In this document: piece by piece, positions 1 to 11,619 of the stretch
Numbering within the stretch: position 1 is the first letter of the stretch
Layout of the letters: each line of letters opens with the position of its first letter
Assembly (NCBI GenBank): GCA_051453625.1
Contig: JBOZIK010000001.1
Span: 18,135,247 to 18,199,246, forward strand
Source: Welwitschia mirabilis
Lineage: Eukaryota > Gnetophyta > Gnetopsida > Welwitschiales
Reading direction: 5' to 3'
DNA length: 64,000 nt
Position numbers and translations under genes: made by a program
Notes under the pieces: generated by a model
Databases searched by the model: none
Told to the model about the DNA's origin: nothing
What the model saw: the letters and a program-made list of their open reading frames with translations, nothing else

Positions 1-31
<31 letters not shown>
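1..31. repeat. (TA)n microsatellite at window edge
   Basis: Uninterrupted TA dinucleotides run from the first base, so the true length is unknown. Confidence 0.95.
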
Positions 32-34
<3 letters not shown>

Positions 35-1701
35 TATCTTGATTCATTAAAGTAAAAGGATTGCAAATATATGCACTGCAACAGGGTTTTAGAAAAATAA
101 TAGAATAGTAGTAAGAAGAATAAGAAGAAAAGATTTTTCATGATCTATCATCTGTTTGCTCTCTTTCTCTTTACATTACTTCACATGTACCTCAAACAAT
201 GTGTAGAAGAGCTAAAATGCCTATTGAAGAATCTTATCATATTTCTTCTTATCCTCTTACTTCTCCTCTTTATCTTCTACATTTTCCTTCTTTTTCTTCT
301 AGTAAAATATTTCTACAATAAGTACTTAACAGTTAAAATACTTGGATAGAATAAGTATTTAAAAGTTAAAATACTTGGATTTGTAAGTTGTGAAGAAAAA
401 AAATAAGATCACTAAAAATTAGAAGAAAATTACACACAAACATGATGAAGTTGATCAAAAATTAAGAGAGTAATTTCTTATAGATGCTTCATTAGTTAGA
501 CTTTTTCCTTTTTTTTCTTTCTTATGTATGATAGTTTAGTTTTGCATTGCTTTACATTGTTTTCTTTTCTTTTCTTAGTTGTAATAATATGACATGTAAA
601 AAAGCATCTTTTTTCTTTTATGTACCTCCTCATGTTTGCACTAATTACTCTTAAAGACATTAGTTTTTTATCTTTTTAAATTTGAGGAAAAAGTTAAACT
701 TTGGTTGGGGTTATGACATTTGAACTTAAATTTTTTTTTAATACATCATCTCTTTAAATAAAATAAAAAATTAGTTAAAATATTTCAAGTTTTCATCATT
801 TTTACATTATGCTTAAATGTTTTCACTTATAAATTTTTCACTGTTAGTCATCTTTATCACATTTTTGTTAAAAGCTAGTAAAATTTTAGTTGGAGGTTAT
901 GTTAACCTCTAAATATTATGATTTATTTTGAGTATTCTAGGAAATTTTAGCATAGTTAAGATATTATTTTCATTTTTTAATTATAAAAACATGTCTTATA
1001 CCATTTTTGATGTCATATATAACTTTGTGCTTTATTCCATAACATTTCTAGATAGTTTAGAGTACATACCAATTTAGAAGTCATATCTAGAGGAATACTA
1101 ATTTGGAAGTCATGTCCTAGATTCATCATTATGAGACAAGTTATGTGTAGTTTCAGGATACTTATTTGCTACATCTAAATATTTTGCTATGTTTAGCCAA
1201 AAATAATAGAACCCTAGATGTCAAAATCTTAACTCTAATTTTCAATATAAAAATGCCTAGAACCTCTTTTTATATTAATCTATCTTGGAGAATAGAATAG
1301 TATTTGGAGTTGAAATAGCTTCCTATTATGTATACTTTTTAATTCCCTTTCTTTTGAAAATAGGATAGCCTTGAGGATAGCATGATATTTCAAATTCAAA
1401 GTTAATGGTTTCCTTCTATGATGTAATTAGTTATTTTTTTCTACAATAAATGTCATTGATTTAATTCCTATTTCAAGTTATGATTGTTTTCATCCTTATA
1501 ATGCTTGAAGGGAATCTATATGTTTATCAAGTTTATAATATTTCTTAAGTGAATCTTTATATTTATTTTTTAATTTCATGATTTGATCTAATTTGGTAAT
1601 TTTTGGGATACGTTTTTTACTTCTTATGCTTATAAATAGACTATGAAGGCTAAGAGTAATTTAAGGATATTACCATGATGTATGTGGTGTACTTGTAGCT
1701 T
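32..1701. other. AT-rich non-coding stretch, no gene recognised
   Basis: No open frame here resembles a known family. The only frame over 60 codons (140-349, plus) is a Leu/Phe/Ile-rich translation of a pyrimidine-rich stretch and is not supported. A 29-bp sequence is repeated in tandem twice at about 1067-1124 (both copies contain GAAGTCAT). The region probably holds older, unrecognisable transposon remains. Confidence 0.5.
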
Positions 1702-2956
1702 TGTAGTGATCCAAAATTATTTTAGTATACATTAGAATCATTCTTTCACAAGGATATATGTGATAAATTTAATCAAAAGATACAAGATTATTTTACTTGA
1801 AATACAAACTCAAATAAAATAAAGTTAGAATTTTGAGAAATAGATGATCTTTGATCAATGATGTAACGGAACATAAATGCTCCAAGGATCTAGTGATTCA
1901 TCCAACTCTCCTCCTTTATTATAATGATTCTTGTATCTTAAAACTTGAAGATTAAGTAATATCCACCTAAAAATTACTAATGCTAAATAATCATGTAATA
2001 ATAATGAAAGAATGAAATACACTTAGAACTAATCCTATCTAAATATTACTAATGCCAAATTGATGTGTAATAATAATGAAAGGGTTTAAACTAAGTATAG
2101 AAATAATTATATCTAAACATTGCTAATGCCAAATTAATGTGTAATAAGAATGAAAGGGTTAAAAATAGCTCTTATATAAATTACATCAATAAAGGAGAAG
2201 AATAACTCCTTAACTAGCCTTGGTTTCTTTCATTCCTAAGAAAGGTTATTAAAGCATCATAACATCCTAGCATCCAAGTCACTCCCACATTAAGCTAATC
2301 ATTCAAGACCCTTTTATAGATGAGGAAAGGCTTAGATAGTTACATCATAATTGTATTAGATGGCAATTACATAAGGGGGATTACTTAAGGATGGTTACAT
2401 AAGGAAGGAGTTACAAATGTGTTTCACATGTAGCCATAAAAAGGATTCTTTATCTTTAAGTACAAACATGATGATGACATGTTCTTTGACTGTTTATGGT
2501 GTTGCCAATAGATTCCATGTCATGTATCTTTGTCTTGATCATCCTCATTATGCCACATGTCACTGTGATGTATTAATTTGTATTTATGCCATGTGTCACT
2601 AGAGTTTAAAATTAACTTTAATTTATTTCTAACTTCACTCATATGCACAATGTGATAAACTTACAAAATTATAATAGGGATATAAGATTGGTGCATGTTC
2701 TTCTTAGAAGGCCAGTGGAATTGATAGTCCTAGCCACTGGCACTAGTATTTGATGCTAAAATCCTTTAAGGTCTTACACGGTTCTTTAGAAATTAACAAC
2801 AATCCTACTAATTCTAGGAAAAAGTCTATAATTTCATTAAAAGTAATAAAAAGGGTATAAAACATTAATATGTAATAAAATAATGCATTTTAATGTTTCT
2901 CCCTATATTAAATTAATCAATTACTTGCTAAGAATGTTAATTTTAGCATTCAAACA
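1702..2956 (-). mobile_element. Diverged gypsy C-family LTR (C0)
   Basis: The segment starts TGTAGTGATCC and ends TTCAAACA. It aligns by eye over its length with LTRs C1 (3372-5088) and C2 (51539-53011): the left edge ATCCA...TTATTTTAGTAT, the internal TTTATAGAT..GGGAA block, and the right edge near TAAATTAATCAA. On the minus strand CTATAAAAGGG (around 2313) matches the TATA box position of the other two LTRs. No 5-bp target duplication is seen. It could be a solo LTR or the edge of a third tandem unit. Confidence 0.55.
1969..2165. repeat. Tandem repeat, ~71-bp unit, about 3 copies
   Basis: Three units share ATTACTAATGCYAAAT and GTAATAATAATGAAAG and start near 1972, 2043 and 2115. They lie inside LTR C0. 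The other C LTRs have a comparable two-copy array at 4190-4335 and 52030-52165. Confidence 0.8.
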
Positions 2957-3371
2957 TGGTAAATGAGATAATATCACCATGTTTGAGCTTCATTATTACT
3001 TAGAATAAACTAGGGATTAATGTAGAACAATGCATATATTATGGAATGTAAGTCTTTTGTCTTAGTAAAATAATCATGTTAGTACATAAGAATTACGATA
3101 CATTCTTAATATTTTATTCATTGATCTAAAAACATTTTCTTTTTTCTCTCAACTTAAAACATCACTTAGATACTTACTAGAATAGTTTTGTCTTGATTTA
3201 CTAGTATTTATATCACATCCAGACCCTGAGAAAGAATGACACTGGGACTATATTACAAAAATAAAACTCGTAGTATTTTTATTAGTAGAAGTTAAGATTT
3301 AGCCTCATAAGAATTATACCTCTAAGACAATATTATATCACTATATATCAACATCAGGATACAATCATAGT
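2957..3371. other. Inter-LTR stretch, no gene
   Basis: Non-coding DNA between LTR C0 and LTR C1. A short block near 3217-3255 (TCACATCCAGACCCTGAG followed by AATGACACTGGGACTA) recalls the terminal region of some plant gypsy LTRs, but it is too short to assign. Confidence 0.4.
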
Positions 3372-5088
3372 TGCTTGTCAAAATTTATTCATTATATTAT
3401 AAAGATGAACATGAATAAAAACTAAGTAAGCATAGACTATTATTCTTTTACAAGGATAATTAGAATAAAATTAATAAAATTACAATAAGATTATCAATCC
3501 TATAATAAAATTAAAACAAAGAAAAATTAATTTTAAGATTTTACTAAACTTCATATTGAGCTATAGTGATAACAATCACTCAATACATGCTACAACTCAC
3601 TTGGTTATACTACAGTAAGAGGATAAAGGAGTGTTAATCCCCCATACTCCACTTAGGTTTACATCGAACAACAATGACTACATATGTAATCCCCCCATAC
3701 CATATATAGGGGATAAAAGAATGTTACTTAATCCTCCATACTCCACTTAGAATTGCTTGATCAACAATAGCTATCATATGTATTTCCCCCATATCATATG
3801 TAAGGGATTGGTGGATTGTGTAGGTTTCATTAGAGGTGGGTACCCTTATACAAGGGAAACGACATGGTAATGTAGGGAGAAGAACATGCTATAAAGGTAT
3901 AGCTCAACTTGTTCAAGAGTACATCTTTACTTCAATGGTATCATATAATCTTCTTAAAACATAAGCTTAAATTATTAATTCATAATATCTCAAAGCATGA
4001 TAACATAATCTGATTTGCCACATGAGTATTGGTGAATTAAATAGCTACTTTGATCTTTATAACCCTTCATAAACATAGAAAGTAAGGATAATTATACTTA
4101 AGATCTATAATATGATAGTGACTATAACTAGTAAACAAACTCAAAGAATTCACTTAGTGTCAATAGGTATTAATAATGTAGTCTTAGCTAAGGATTAAAA
4201 GTACTAGGTTACATGCACTAGAAATCAAAGAATGAAAAACTACTTTTGATGTTATTGAAACAAGATATAATCTCCTTTAAGAATTAAAAGTATAAGGTTG
4301 CTTGCACTAGAAGTCAAAGAATGAATAACCTATCTTGTATTAAAATAGGAAAATACATTGCATTAAAGGAGGAAGATTGCCTTGAAATAAGTTCATTCCC
4401 AAAGAAGATTCTTAAAAAGACATGTTGATCTGATGCTCTAAGTATTTCATTATGTTTGCCCAATTAAATATTCTTTACAATGAGGTTTATAGATGAGGGA
4501 ATGATTAAAAACTTTTAACTTGTAGTGGTTAATGGCAGTTACAAAAGTAGGGTTACACTTTGGATGGTTACAATTTTGGAGGTTATAATTTTTGTCATGT
4601 ATGATTTTTTTTATTTTCTTGTGGTAATGACATGGCCTTTGAATGATGATTCTATTGCCATCAAATGCCATTGACATGTGTATTTCATATCATTATACTT
4701 ATCTATACCCCATGTCACTACCATATGTTACTTACATCTCCATCACATGTCATTGAAGTTAATGATCATTTCTAATTTAATGTTTTATTAGGCTCATAAG
4801 TGGAATGTGATGCAATTTTCATGAAAAATTTAAAATGTAGCTTTTAACCTATTATACTCTAAGATACTAATAATGTCATTAAACTAGAGGCCAGCATCAA
4901 AATTTTATTCAGATGTTCTTCAATTTTCATCATGTCCTTTAAAAAGTAGTAATTAATCTGAATTTATCATGTGAAAGTGCATAAGTTCATAAAACAAAAA
5001 TGGCATAAGATGTAATTTTATGATAAAACTACTATTTTAATATCTTCATCTATGCTAAATTAATCAAATATACTTATTTTGAAATACA
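3372..5088 (-). repeat. LTR C1 (3' LTR on the minus strand)
   Basis: It starts TGCTTGTCAAA and ends GAAATACA. The minus-strand purine-rich GTTAGGAGG just outside the right end serves as PPT. A minus-strand TATA box (CATCTATAAAC) lies near 4486. It is longer than C2 because it holds an extra block of about 300 bp (3590-3900) with a 90-bp tandem duplication. Confidence 0.75.
3600..3810. repeat. 90-bp tandem duplication inside LTR C1
   Basis: Two units repeat GGATAAA.GA.TGTTA, the block CCATACTCCACTTAG and a C-rich CCCCCAT motif (first unit from about 3621, second from about 3711). LTR C2 lacks the whole block, so it is an indel between the two LTRs. Confidence 0.75.
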
Positions 5089-6931
5089 CCTCCTAACTAG
5101 ACTTTTGCTAATCTCTTAGCAAAACATTGATAAAGAAATGATCAATGAAAAAATTGTCTAAGGAAATATTCAAGCATGGAAATGATATAACTTTTTTAAA
5201 AAATTGATTTAATTATTTTTTGAAAAATAATCATCAAAATTAGTAGAACTCATTGAAAATTAAATGTCATACACCTAAACCAAAACTCATCCTTTTCCTT
5301 AAAAATATTAAAAATTCTATACAACTTTTGAAAACTTTCTTAAAAAAGAATCTAATTACATAGTTTTTATTATATTACAACCTACAAAACTACTTTAATG
5401 TAGCACATTATTATGTAAAACAAAAACTATAATGCATAGAAGAATAAAGTAGAGATACTCTTAGAAATGATGATTAATCAATTGCTTTACAAATTAGGAT
5501 TATTGTAAATGTGAGAAGAATGGAGCCCAATGTGAAAATGAAAAAAATGAAGAGGCAATGTAATGGTTGGAAATGGATTATAGTTAGTTTTTTAAAAATT
5601 TAGAGTAATAAAAATCTGAATAAATTATAGTATATGATGTCTTGAAGAGTTTGAAAGTAAAAATTAAGAAATTAATAATGGAACTAACTAGAATTAATAG
5701 TGGAACTAGCTATTTAAGAAGTTTGAGATTAAAATTTTATGAAAGGGATATTAGCTAAAATGAAATGATTTGGTGTTATAAGATGAATTCACTGGTGAAT
5801 AGAATGGATAAAATAGGGATGGAATACAAATTTTCACTACATGATAAACAATCATTACAACTAGATCTTTTATTTATAATGCATTAGAATGGAAATGAAA
5901 ACTAGTACAAACAACCTATGAATGTGAAAGATAAAATTACCTAGGATGATAACTAATTTTATTGGTTTTTTTATGAATTTTATGTTTATTCAAATAGATC
6001 ACAATATAAAACAAATAATATATTCATTAAACAAACTTATAAAAATTTAAAAATTAGGAAGCAAATTTTTAAGTACATAAGTTAAAGCAAATAATCATAA
6101 AAGTATCTCCAAATCTCATCTTTTCTTTTCCATAATTTACCTTTTTCATGATAATACATGTTCCTTGTTTTAAACATTTGAATTAAATTAATCATTCAAT
6201 CTTATGAAATTTTTTTACAATAAAATTAAACATGTTATTTTTTAAGGAAATCTGATCATGTCATAAATAGATTATTAGAGTTACATGCCAATGAATGTCC
6301 ATAGCGCTAATCATAATAAAATATATTTTTAAAGAGAAAATATTATATTATCTTTTTATTCTACTTCTAGTATTTATTTTCTTAATGAAATAGATGGGGC
6401 CATTGGCTTGTTACCATAATCAAGAAAGATCTTATTCTCATAAAATGCTTGAAAACAAATAACATAATATAAATGTATATTCCACCTTTTTCAACTATAT
6501 TTTTCAATTTTAGAGACTAATTTTGAAGACTTCAATTGAAAATAACCTTAACAAGATAATTAAAAAATAAGATAACTAAAAAACAAGCATAAGCTTTTCT
6601 TAAAAAATTTGAGTGAACTTGAATTCTACATAAATTTCTTTGATAAGATGGTCATTTATTAATAGCTCATTCATCAAGGGTTATCAACTAGAATTATCAA
6701 GTACTATAAAATCATGAATGAATGGTAAGGGATGTACTTAATGAGGTAATATAAAAATGAATTGAATGTACAAAATGTTTTAAATGTGTGATGATGTTCA
6801 TGATCATTGATAAGAAAATATCCTTGAGTGTTGATGAGTTGGTTTCACTTTGGAAAGTGTTGTCATAAGAAGATTTTTATAGGAAATGTAATATGTAATG
6901 TTTAAAAATTTTGAGATTATAAGGCTTAAAA
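5089..6931 (-). other. Gypsy C internal region, 3' part, no recognisable ORF
   Basis: This stretch lies between the LTR C1 PPT and the LINE insertion point and is matched by 53012-54463 plus 56701-57060 in the second copy. Neither strand shows a conserved protein domain. In an autonomous gypsy element this position, upstream of the 3' LTR, would carry pol; here it is too short for that. Confidence 0.6.
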
Positions 6932-7187
6932 CTCATCCCCAAGAACTAGCTTCATTGAGCTCTACTAGAGTTTTGAAGCTCTTCTAGGCTTAAGTAGATT
7001 TGGAGTGTAGGAGGCAGTAAGGCTTGAAAGGCCTAGATTAGTGGAGGTAGTTTTGGTCCCTAGACACGGAGTATGGGGGCAATTTTGGCCACCAGAAAAT
7101 CATTCTATGGGTAAGTTACAAAACTTTTTCATATAGTAATTGTAATCCTTTTTTAGGGTTTTTTTTTTCAAGGGGTTTGACTTCAAC

Positions 7188-8042
7188 ATGAAGAAGACTC
7201 AGTTCTCTAGAAAAGGGAAATCCCTAGTATTGAACATTGATAAAGATCCCTATAGTGAGATTAAGGAGAAACTTAGATATAGTCTAATTGGAAAGTTTGT
7301 CTCTTCTAGTCCTTGACTAAGGTTGGATTAGATCCTTGAATGAGTTGCCACTAAATGGATAGAAGTTAACAAAGTTGATGTTATTGCAATACCGAATGGG
7401 TTGGTGTTATTTTAGCTAGATAACAAATGAGATTGGAATAAAGTAATTTTGAGAAGACCTTGGTTTTTTAGGATTTGAGGTTTCATCCTAGCCAAATGGA
7501 TGTCAGGGATGTAATCAGACATGATTTTATTTAAGAAGCTATGCATCTGGATTGGTATCCATAAGTTGGGATGAAGATCTATTAAGAAAAATGATAGCTC
7601 AATTTAGTAAACTCATCAAACTTAACAGAATCACTATTAAATAGAGAAAACTAGTGTTAGCCCAATTTTGCATTTGGATAAGCGTAGAGGATATCAGAGA
7701 AATTCAATCTATAAAATTTATATTTAAAATGGGGTATTTGTGAGTTTGATGTCACTTACAAGAATCTTTTGGTTTCTTGCATAGTATGTAAAAAATATAA
7801 ACATCTCTCTGGGAGATGTGCTCCTCCTGAAAATAAATGTTCACATTGTGGAAGATTGGGTTATCTAAAAGAAGAAAGTAGAAAACAATTGATTAACATT
7901 GAATAAAAGCCAAAGGAAACCTATACTTTTTATGGGAAAACTAGTCACAATCATAATATATATCAGTATGAGTAAATGAAGGAATAAATGGAAAAAAGTA
8001 ATACTATTTTTCTTAAGGAAACTAAAGATAGCAAGAAAAAGA
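7188..8042 (+). pseudogene. LINE ORF1 (nucleic-acid-binding protein), broken
   Basis: The plausible start is the ATG at 7188 (MKKTQFSRKG). Stops and frameshifts interrupt it, first at the TGA after FVSSSP. Read across frames it shows the plant L1 ORF1 pattern: LIGKFV, then WIEVNKVDVIAIPNG and RPWFF (DUF4283-like RNA-binding fold), then near 7779-7881 a knuckle with the cysteine spacing of zf-CCHC_4 (CIVCKKYKHLSGRC, CSHCGRLGY). In L1 elements this protein coats the LINE RNA. The copia B array cuts it off at 8042, and the ORF2 half of the LINE resumes at 23019. Confidence 0.65.
8038..8042. repeat. Probable target-site duplication of copia B array (AAAGA / AAAGG)
   Basis: AAAGA precedes the first TG of the array (8043) and AAAGG follows its last CA (23019-23023), a 4 of 5 match as expected for an old 5-bp duplication. 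It supports a single insertion into the LINE. Confidence 0.55.
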
Positions 8043-8354
8043 TGATAGGATCGAGAACCCTAGAGGGGGAGTGAATAGGTTCTTTAAAAATTTAATACAA
8101 TATACAAAATGAATCCAATCTAAAATAGAACTTGCATACAAAAATAAACTAATCTAGAATGTGCATAATATAAAAAAATGATAAAAGTAAAGAAACAAAA
8201 ACTGAAAGCATAAAAATACCAATTTGATACAAGCTAGATTTATAGTGGTTTGAAAAACCTCCTACTCCACTCTCAACGATCTGCTTATCCCCAAGCTAGA
8301 TCTTGGATCTTTGTTTCTCAACCAGGTATTCCAGGTTTACTTGTAAGCTTTACA

Positions 8355-8525
8355 AATGGACTTTTCTAGGCTTAGTCTCAATCTTTAGAATGGACTTTTT
8401 AAGACTTAGTCTCAAATTTTAGAATAGACTTTTTAAGACTTAGTCTCAACCTTTAGAACACATTTTTCAAGGTTTAGTCTCAACCTTTAGAATGGACTTT
8501 TTAAGGCTTAATCTCAACCTTTCAC
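8355..8525. repeat. 34-bp tandem repeat, 5 units, in LTR B1
   Basis: Each unit has the form AATGGACTTTT..AGGCTTAGTCTCAACCTTTAG with one to four changes. Shorter versions stand in LTR B2 (about 14134-14270) and LTR B3 (about 21175-21285), so the array is an old part of the LTR. Confidence 0.85.
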
Positions 8526-8949
8526 AAAGTAAGGTAATGATGTAATGATGCCTTTAGAGAACAGATATAACTTATTCTTGATTTAGTAAAATTGATGAAG
8601 CTCTTCTCCTATAGAAGAAAAACAAATAAAGCTTTTGATCTAACCTTAAAGGTAGAGAGGATGCCAATAGTAGATATCCTTTAGTTAGAAATATATATGC
8701 CAAGATACAATAGTGAAAGTCATCCCAAATAAATACTTGATCCTTTAGATCCAATAGATTTATTTAAATGAAACTAGTTCCAAAAATATTCTTTGGTCAT
8801 CTATGTTCTAGCTATTTATATTGGAAGTATTTTATGGTTTATTACATTTGAAATGCACTTTCAACAACTATAAATGGCTAGAAAACAGCTACTCTATGGC
8901 TATACAATAGATACATAACATTTAGAAAAATTTTACTTCCATTTCATCT

Positions 8950-9425
8950 GGTCGACTTTACAAAAATCCAGTTGACTCCATGTGGTGTTGTGAGTTACAT
9001 AAGTCATCTAAGTAAGAAATTTGGTTATCCAAATTTATTATGGCTCCCTATCTAGTCGACCTCATCTAGGATTGTTCGACCCCAGTCTAGTCAACTGCTA
9101 CTTTATCAAGTCACCCACTTCTCTAGTAAAATTACTTTTTCAGTTTCCTGCATTGAGTCTAGTTGATCCCACGACAATCGTTTTAGGCATATCAGTGAAC
9201 CCATCATAAGTCTGGTTAATCCCTTATCATTCAGTTTGGGATACTGTTTATCAAGTCCTCAAATTCAGTTGACCCCATAAAAGTCTATTCGACCCCTTTC
9301 CACTTGGTTTAGAAATGCTAGTTCTCGAGGTTAGAGGTTTGATCGACTCCATCAAAAATTCGGTCGATCCCTCTGGATGAAATTTTATTTTTCTATCTAC
9401 TTCAAGTGGAGTTGATCCCATCTTA
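8950..9425. promoter_or_regulatory. GTCGAC-like palindromic motif cluster in LTR B1
   Basis: The palindrome GTCGAC and one-base variants (GTTGAC, GTCAAC, GTTGATC, ATCGAC) recur every 15-60 bp, mostly followed by CC or TCC: TGGTCGACTT, AGTTGACTCC, AGTCGACCTC, ATCGACTCC, GGTCGATCCC. Clusters stand at the same place in LTR B2 (14645-14800, 15080-15610), LTR B3 (22376-22860) and the plus-strand LTR of element E (32280-32490). The position upstream of the minus-strand TATA box fits U3, so a regulatory role is inferred. Palindromic repeats are known in the LTRs of some plant copia lineages. Confidence 0.5.
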
Positions 9426-9584
9426 AGGGTAAGTAGAATGATACATTTTTAGTGCTTAAAAGTTTGATGATTTTAGTTCCATATTTTGACCTGCAAGTGA
9501 TTTAACATCTTCTACACAAGATACACAAAATTTTTTATACAAAAAATATTATTTTGATATTAATTGACAAAACATAATCCAAAA

Positions 9585-10044
9585 ATTTCCTATTTTAACA
9601 TTAATGTCAAACAATACTTAGTTTTGAAAAATTAAACTCTTAGAAAATCTTTCCTTTACAAAATTCCTATTTACAAAATAATATTCCTTTTGTAACAAGT
9701 TAAGACATTTTGAATCAATCAAATTTTGTGCTTTAAATAAAACAATTTAATATTCACATGTGAGAGTTTCAAAAGGCACAAATTTATGATAAGCATAATG
9801 TAATCATGTAAACTTATTTAACATTGAATCAGATGTCACAAATTATAGTTTATTTACAATGTTAAAAAACTTTAAATTTTTCAAGTTAAGCACTTAGAAT
9901 ATCAAAAGAAAAACATATTTAGCATATATAGTTTGGAAAGGCATAAATAGATTTGAGATACCAAATGAAACACAATTTTGTGCTAAATTAGATAAGTGAA
10001 TTTCATTAGACAAAAGAAAACATTACAAAGTAGAAGTACAAGCA
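9585..10044 (-). other. Copia B internal, 3' untranslated stretch
   Basis: Non-coding DNA between the extra ORF and LTR B1. It is matched by 15770-16365 in the second unit, where the PPT (minus strand AAAGGGAAAGAT at 15770-15782) is better preserved. Confidence 0.65.
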
Positions 10045-11234
10045 TTAGAAACTAGAAGCTCTCATTAAGAGAATACAACTAAAATCATAAAAAACATTTA
10101 GCAATACATAACTAATTCTTCGCCTTTTAAGATCAATAAAAAGAAGAGAACATAAACACAAAACATAATCTAAAGGGAAAAAAAAAGTCCAACTCTTCTT
10201 CTTCTTTTTTTTTTCTTCTTCTTCTTTAGAGTCTTCCTCTGACTCTTCTTCATCACCTCCTATGCAATCTGAACTAGTGGCCTCTGTGGCGGTATCAGCA
10301 ATATCATAACTAGCTGTAATGAGGGCTTTCTTCATGTGTTTAGTACGAGAGTCAATCTGTCTCAGATATGAAAGGGTCTCATTAAGAGAGGATTTCTTTG
10401 GAAAAAGAGATTTCAAAAATTTCTTATAAAAGGTAAAGATGTGCATGCGAGATAAAGTTGCACATCTAATGGGTGCCATGGATAAGAGGGTCTCCAGTTT
10501 TAGATGAAAGGTAACATAAATATGGCAGAAAATACTTGTGATAAGCATAGAATAGAGTAAAGCCTTAGTTTTGTGATACTCTAGTTGTGAGACCATATTC
10601 TTTAGTAATATGGCAGGAGCATTAATAGAATGCTCAGTCCCTATCAAATACATTAAATAGGCTCAATAGTAAAAGGCTTTATTACAATGTCTAGCCAAAG
10701 GTAAGAAGTTATAGATAAAAATCAAGTAGAGAAAGTGATATTTTAAAGTTGACAAAGAAGTAGACAGAGTGTGCTTCCAAGTATGCATCTTACCATAAAT
10801 ATCTCTGGTGATTGTAGGTTTATCCTCCATGATGTCCCTAAGAGGCCAAAACTCTTCTAGTTACCCCTTGAAAGGTTAGTTAGCTTTGAAATAAGATTGG
10901 CTGTCACTCTTGTCCGCTTGTCCAAAACGAGGGTTTCAAAGGTCCTAGAGTAATGATCATAAGAAGTATTACAGTAAAACATTCAAGTGAGAAAAGAATA
11001 TGTAGAACCAGAAACATCCAAAAAGTGATCAAGATCTTAATTTCTCAAGAGTTGAATAACTTTCCTAGGCTCTCTAAGGTTTAAAGTGGTTGCCAATCAA
11101 TCCTAGCACATTCCTTTTTTCTCAAACTTCTCTAAGAACTTGTCAATGTCCTCCTTTAACATCCCCTAGTAGAAAATAGTTGGATCCCTTGAAGGGACCT
11201 CCTTCACTTTCCTCTTGGATGAACTTTCAGCTAT
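10045..11234 (-). pseudogene. Extra ORF of copia B, unit 1 (plant-transposon-protein-like)
   Basis: An ORF in the same direction as gag lies where copia pol should be. The start codon is decayed to ATA at 11234 (both other copies have ATG). Stops occur in the first half; the last 202 codons (10653-10045) are open. Recognisable blocks are TFETLVLDKRTRVTANLI, the LMYLIGTEHSINAPAILLKN segment and KALLYSMLITSIF, and a tail of about 30 Glu/Asp/Ser/Lys (EEESEEDSKEEEE). From memory this order resembles the 'putative plant transposon protein' domain (Pfam PF20167), found in plant LTR elements and of unknown function. The frame has probably slipped in the poly-Lys run, since the second copy ends soon after the Glu run. 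Confidence 0.55.
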
Positions 11235-11370
11235 TTTAGGACTTTATAAGCAAAAAGGCTAAGAGAAAAACACTAGATCTAGAAGCAAAGCTCTAGATCT
11301 TAAAGAAAAAGCATTAGATCTGAGAGCTAAAGAGGGATAGAACATAATGAAATCAATTTAGGATCTCTTT

Positions 11371-11380
11371 CTTTTATAGG
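11371..11380 (-). promoter_or_regulatory. Internal TATA box upstream of extra ORF, unit 1
   Basis: Minus strand CCTATAAAAG stands about 145 bp upstream of the extra ORF start. The other two copies keep the same element at the same distance (17540-17549 and 18446-18454), which suggests a separate internal promoter. Confidence 0.5.
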
Positions 11381-11449
11381 TTATGCGAAATAAGGTGAAA
11401 TGAAGAAAGAAATCAAGTCCATCAATGGTACTTCCACACTATAATCCAT

Positions 11450-11600
11450 CAGGTTTGGTCAACTGCTTAAGATTTTGGTCAACCCATTGAGATGTGGGTC
11501 TAGAGTACTAGAAGGGGTCCGGGAGACCAGGCTTTTAGGCTGGTCATCCAGCCATTCTGGTCAACCAAATCATAGATCTGATCAACTGCCCTAAAATTAG
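11450..11600. promoter_or_regulatory. Second GGTCAAC-type motif cluster, internal to copia B
   Basis: Upstream of the internal TATA box are TTGGTCAACTGC, TTGGTCAACCCA, CTGGTCATCC, CTGGTCAACCAA and GATCAACTGCC, the same motif type as in the LTR. Matching clusters occur at 17620-17650 and 18525-18665 in unit 2. Confidence 0.5.
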
Positions 11601-11619
11601 CCAAAGGATAACAACTAAA

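Larger units (their letters stand above)
8043..9584 (-). repeat. LTR B1
   Basis: It starts TGATAGGATCGAG on the plus strand and ends near CATAATCCAAAA (B3 ends CATAATCTAACA). On the minus strand it has a TATA box (TATAAATAG, 8812-8820), a block of GTCGAC-like motifs about 8950-9425, and a 34-bp tandem array. The minus-strand sequence outside its right edge (AAAATAGGAAAT) is a decayed PPT. Confidence 0.75.

Noticed and set aside
140-349. 69-codon plus-strand open frame
   Set aside because: Low-complexity Leu/Phe/Ile translation of a pyrimidine-rich stretch, with no homology or context.
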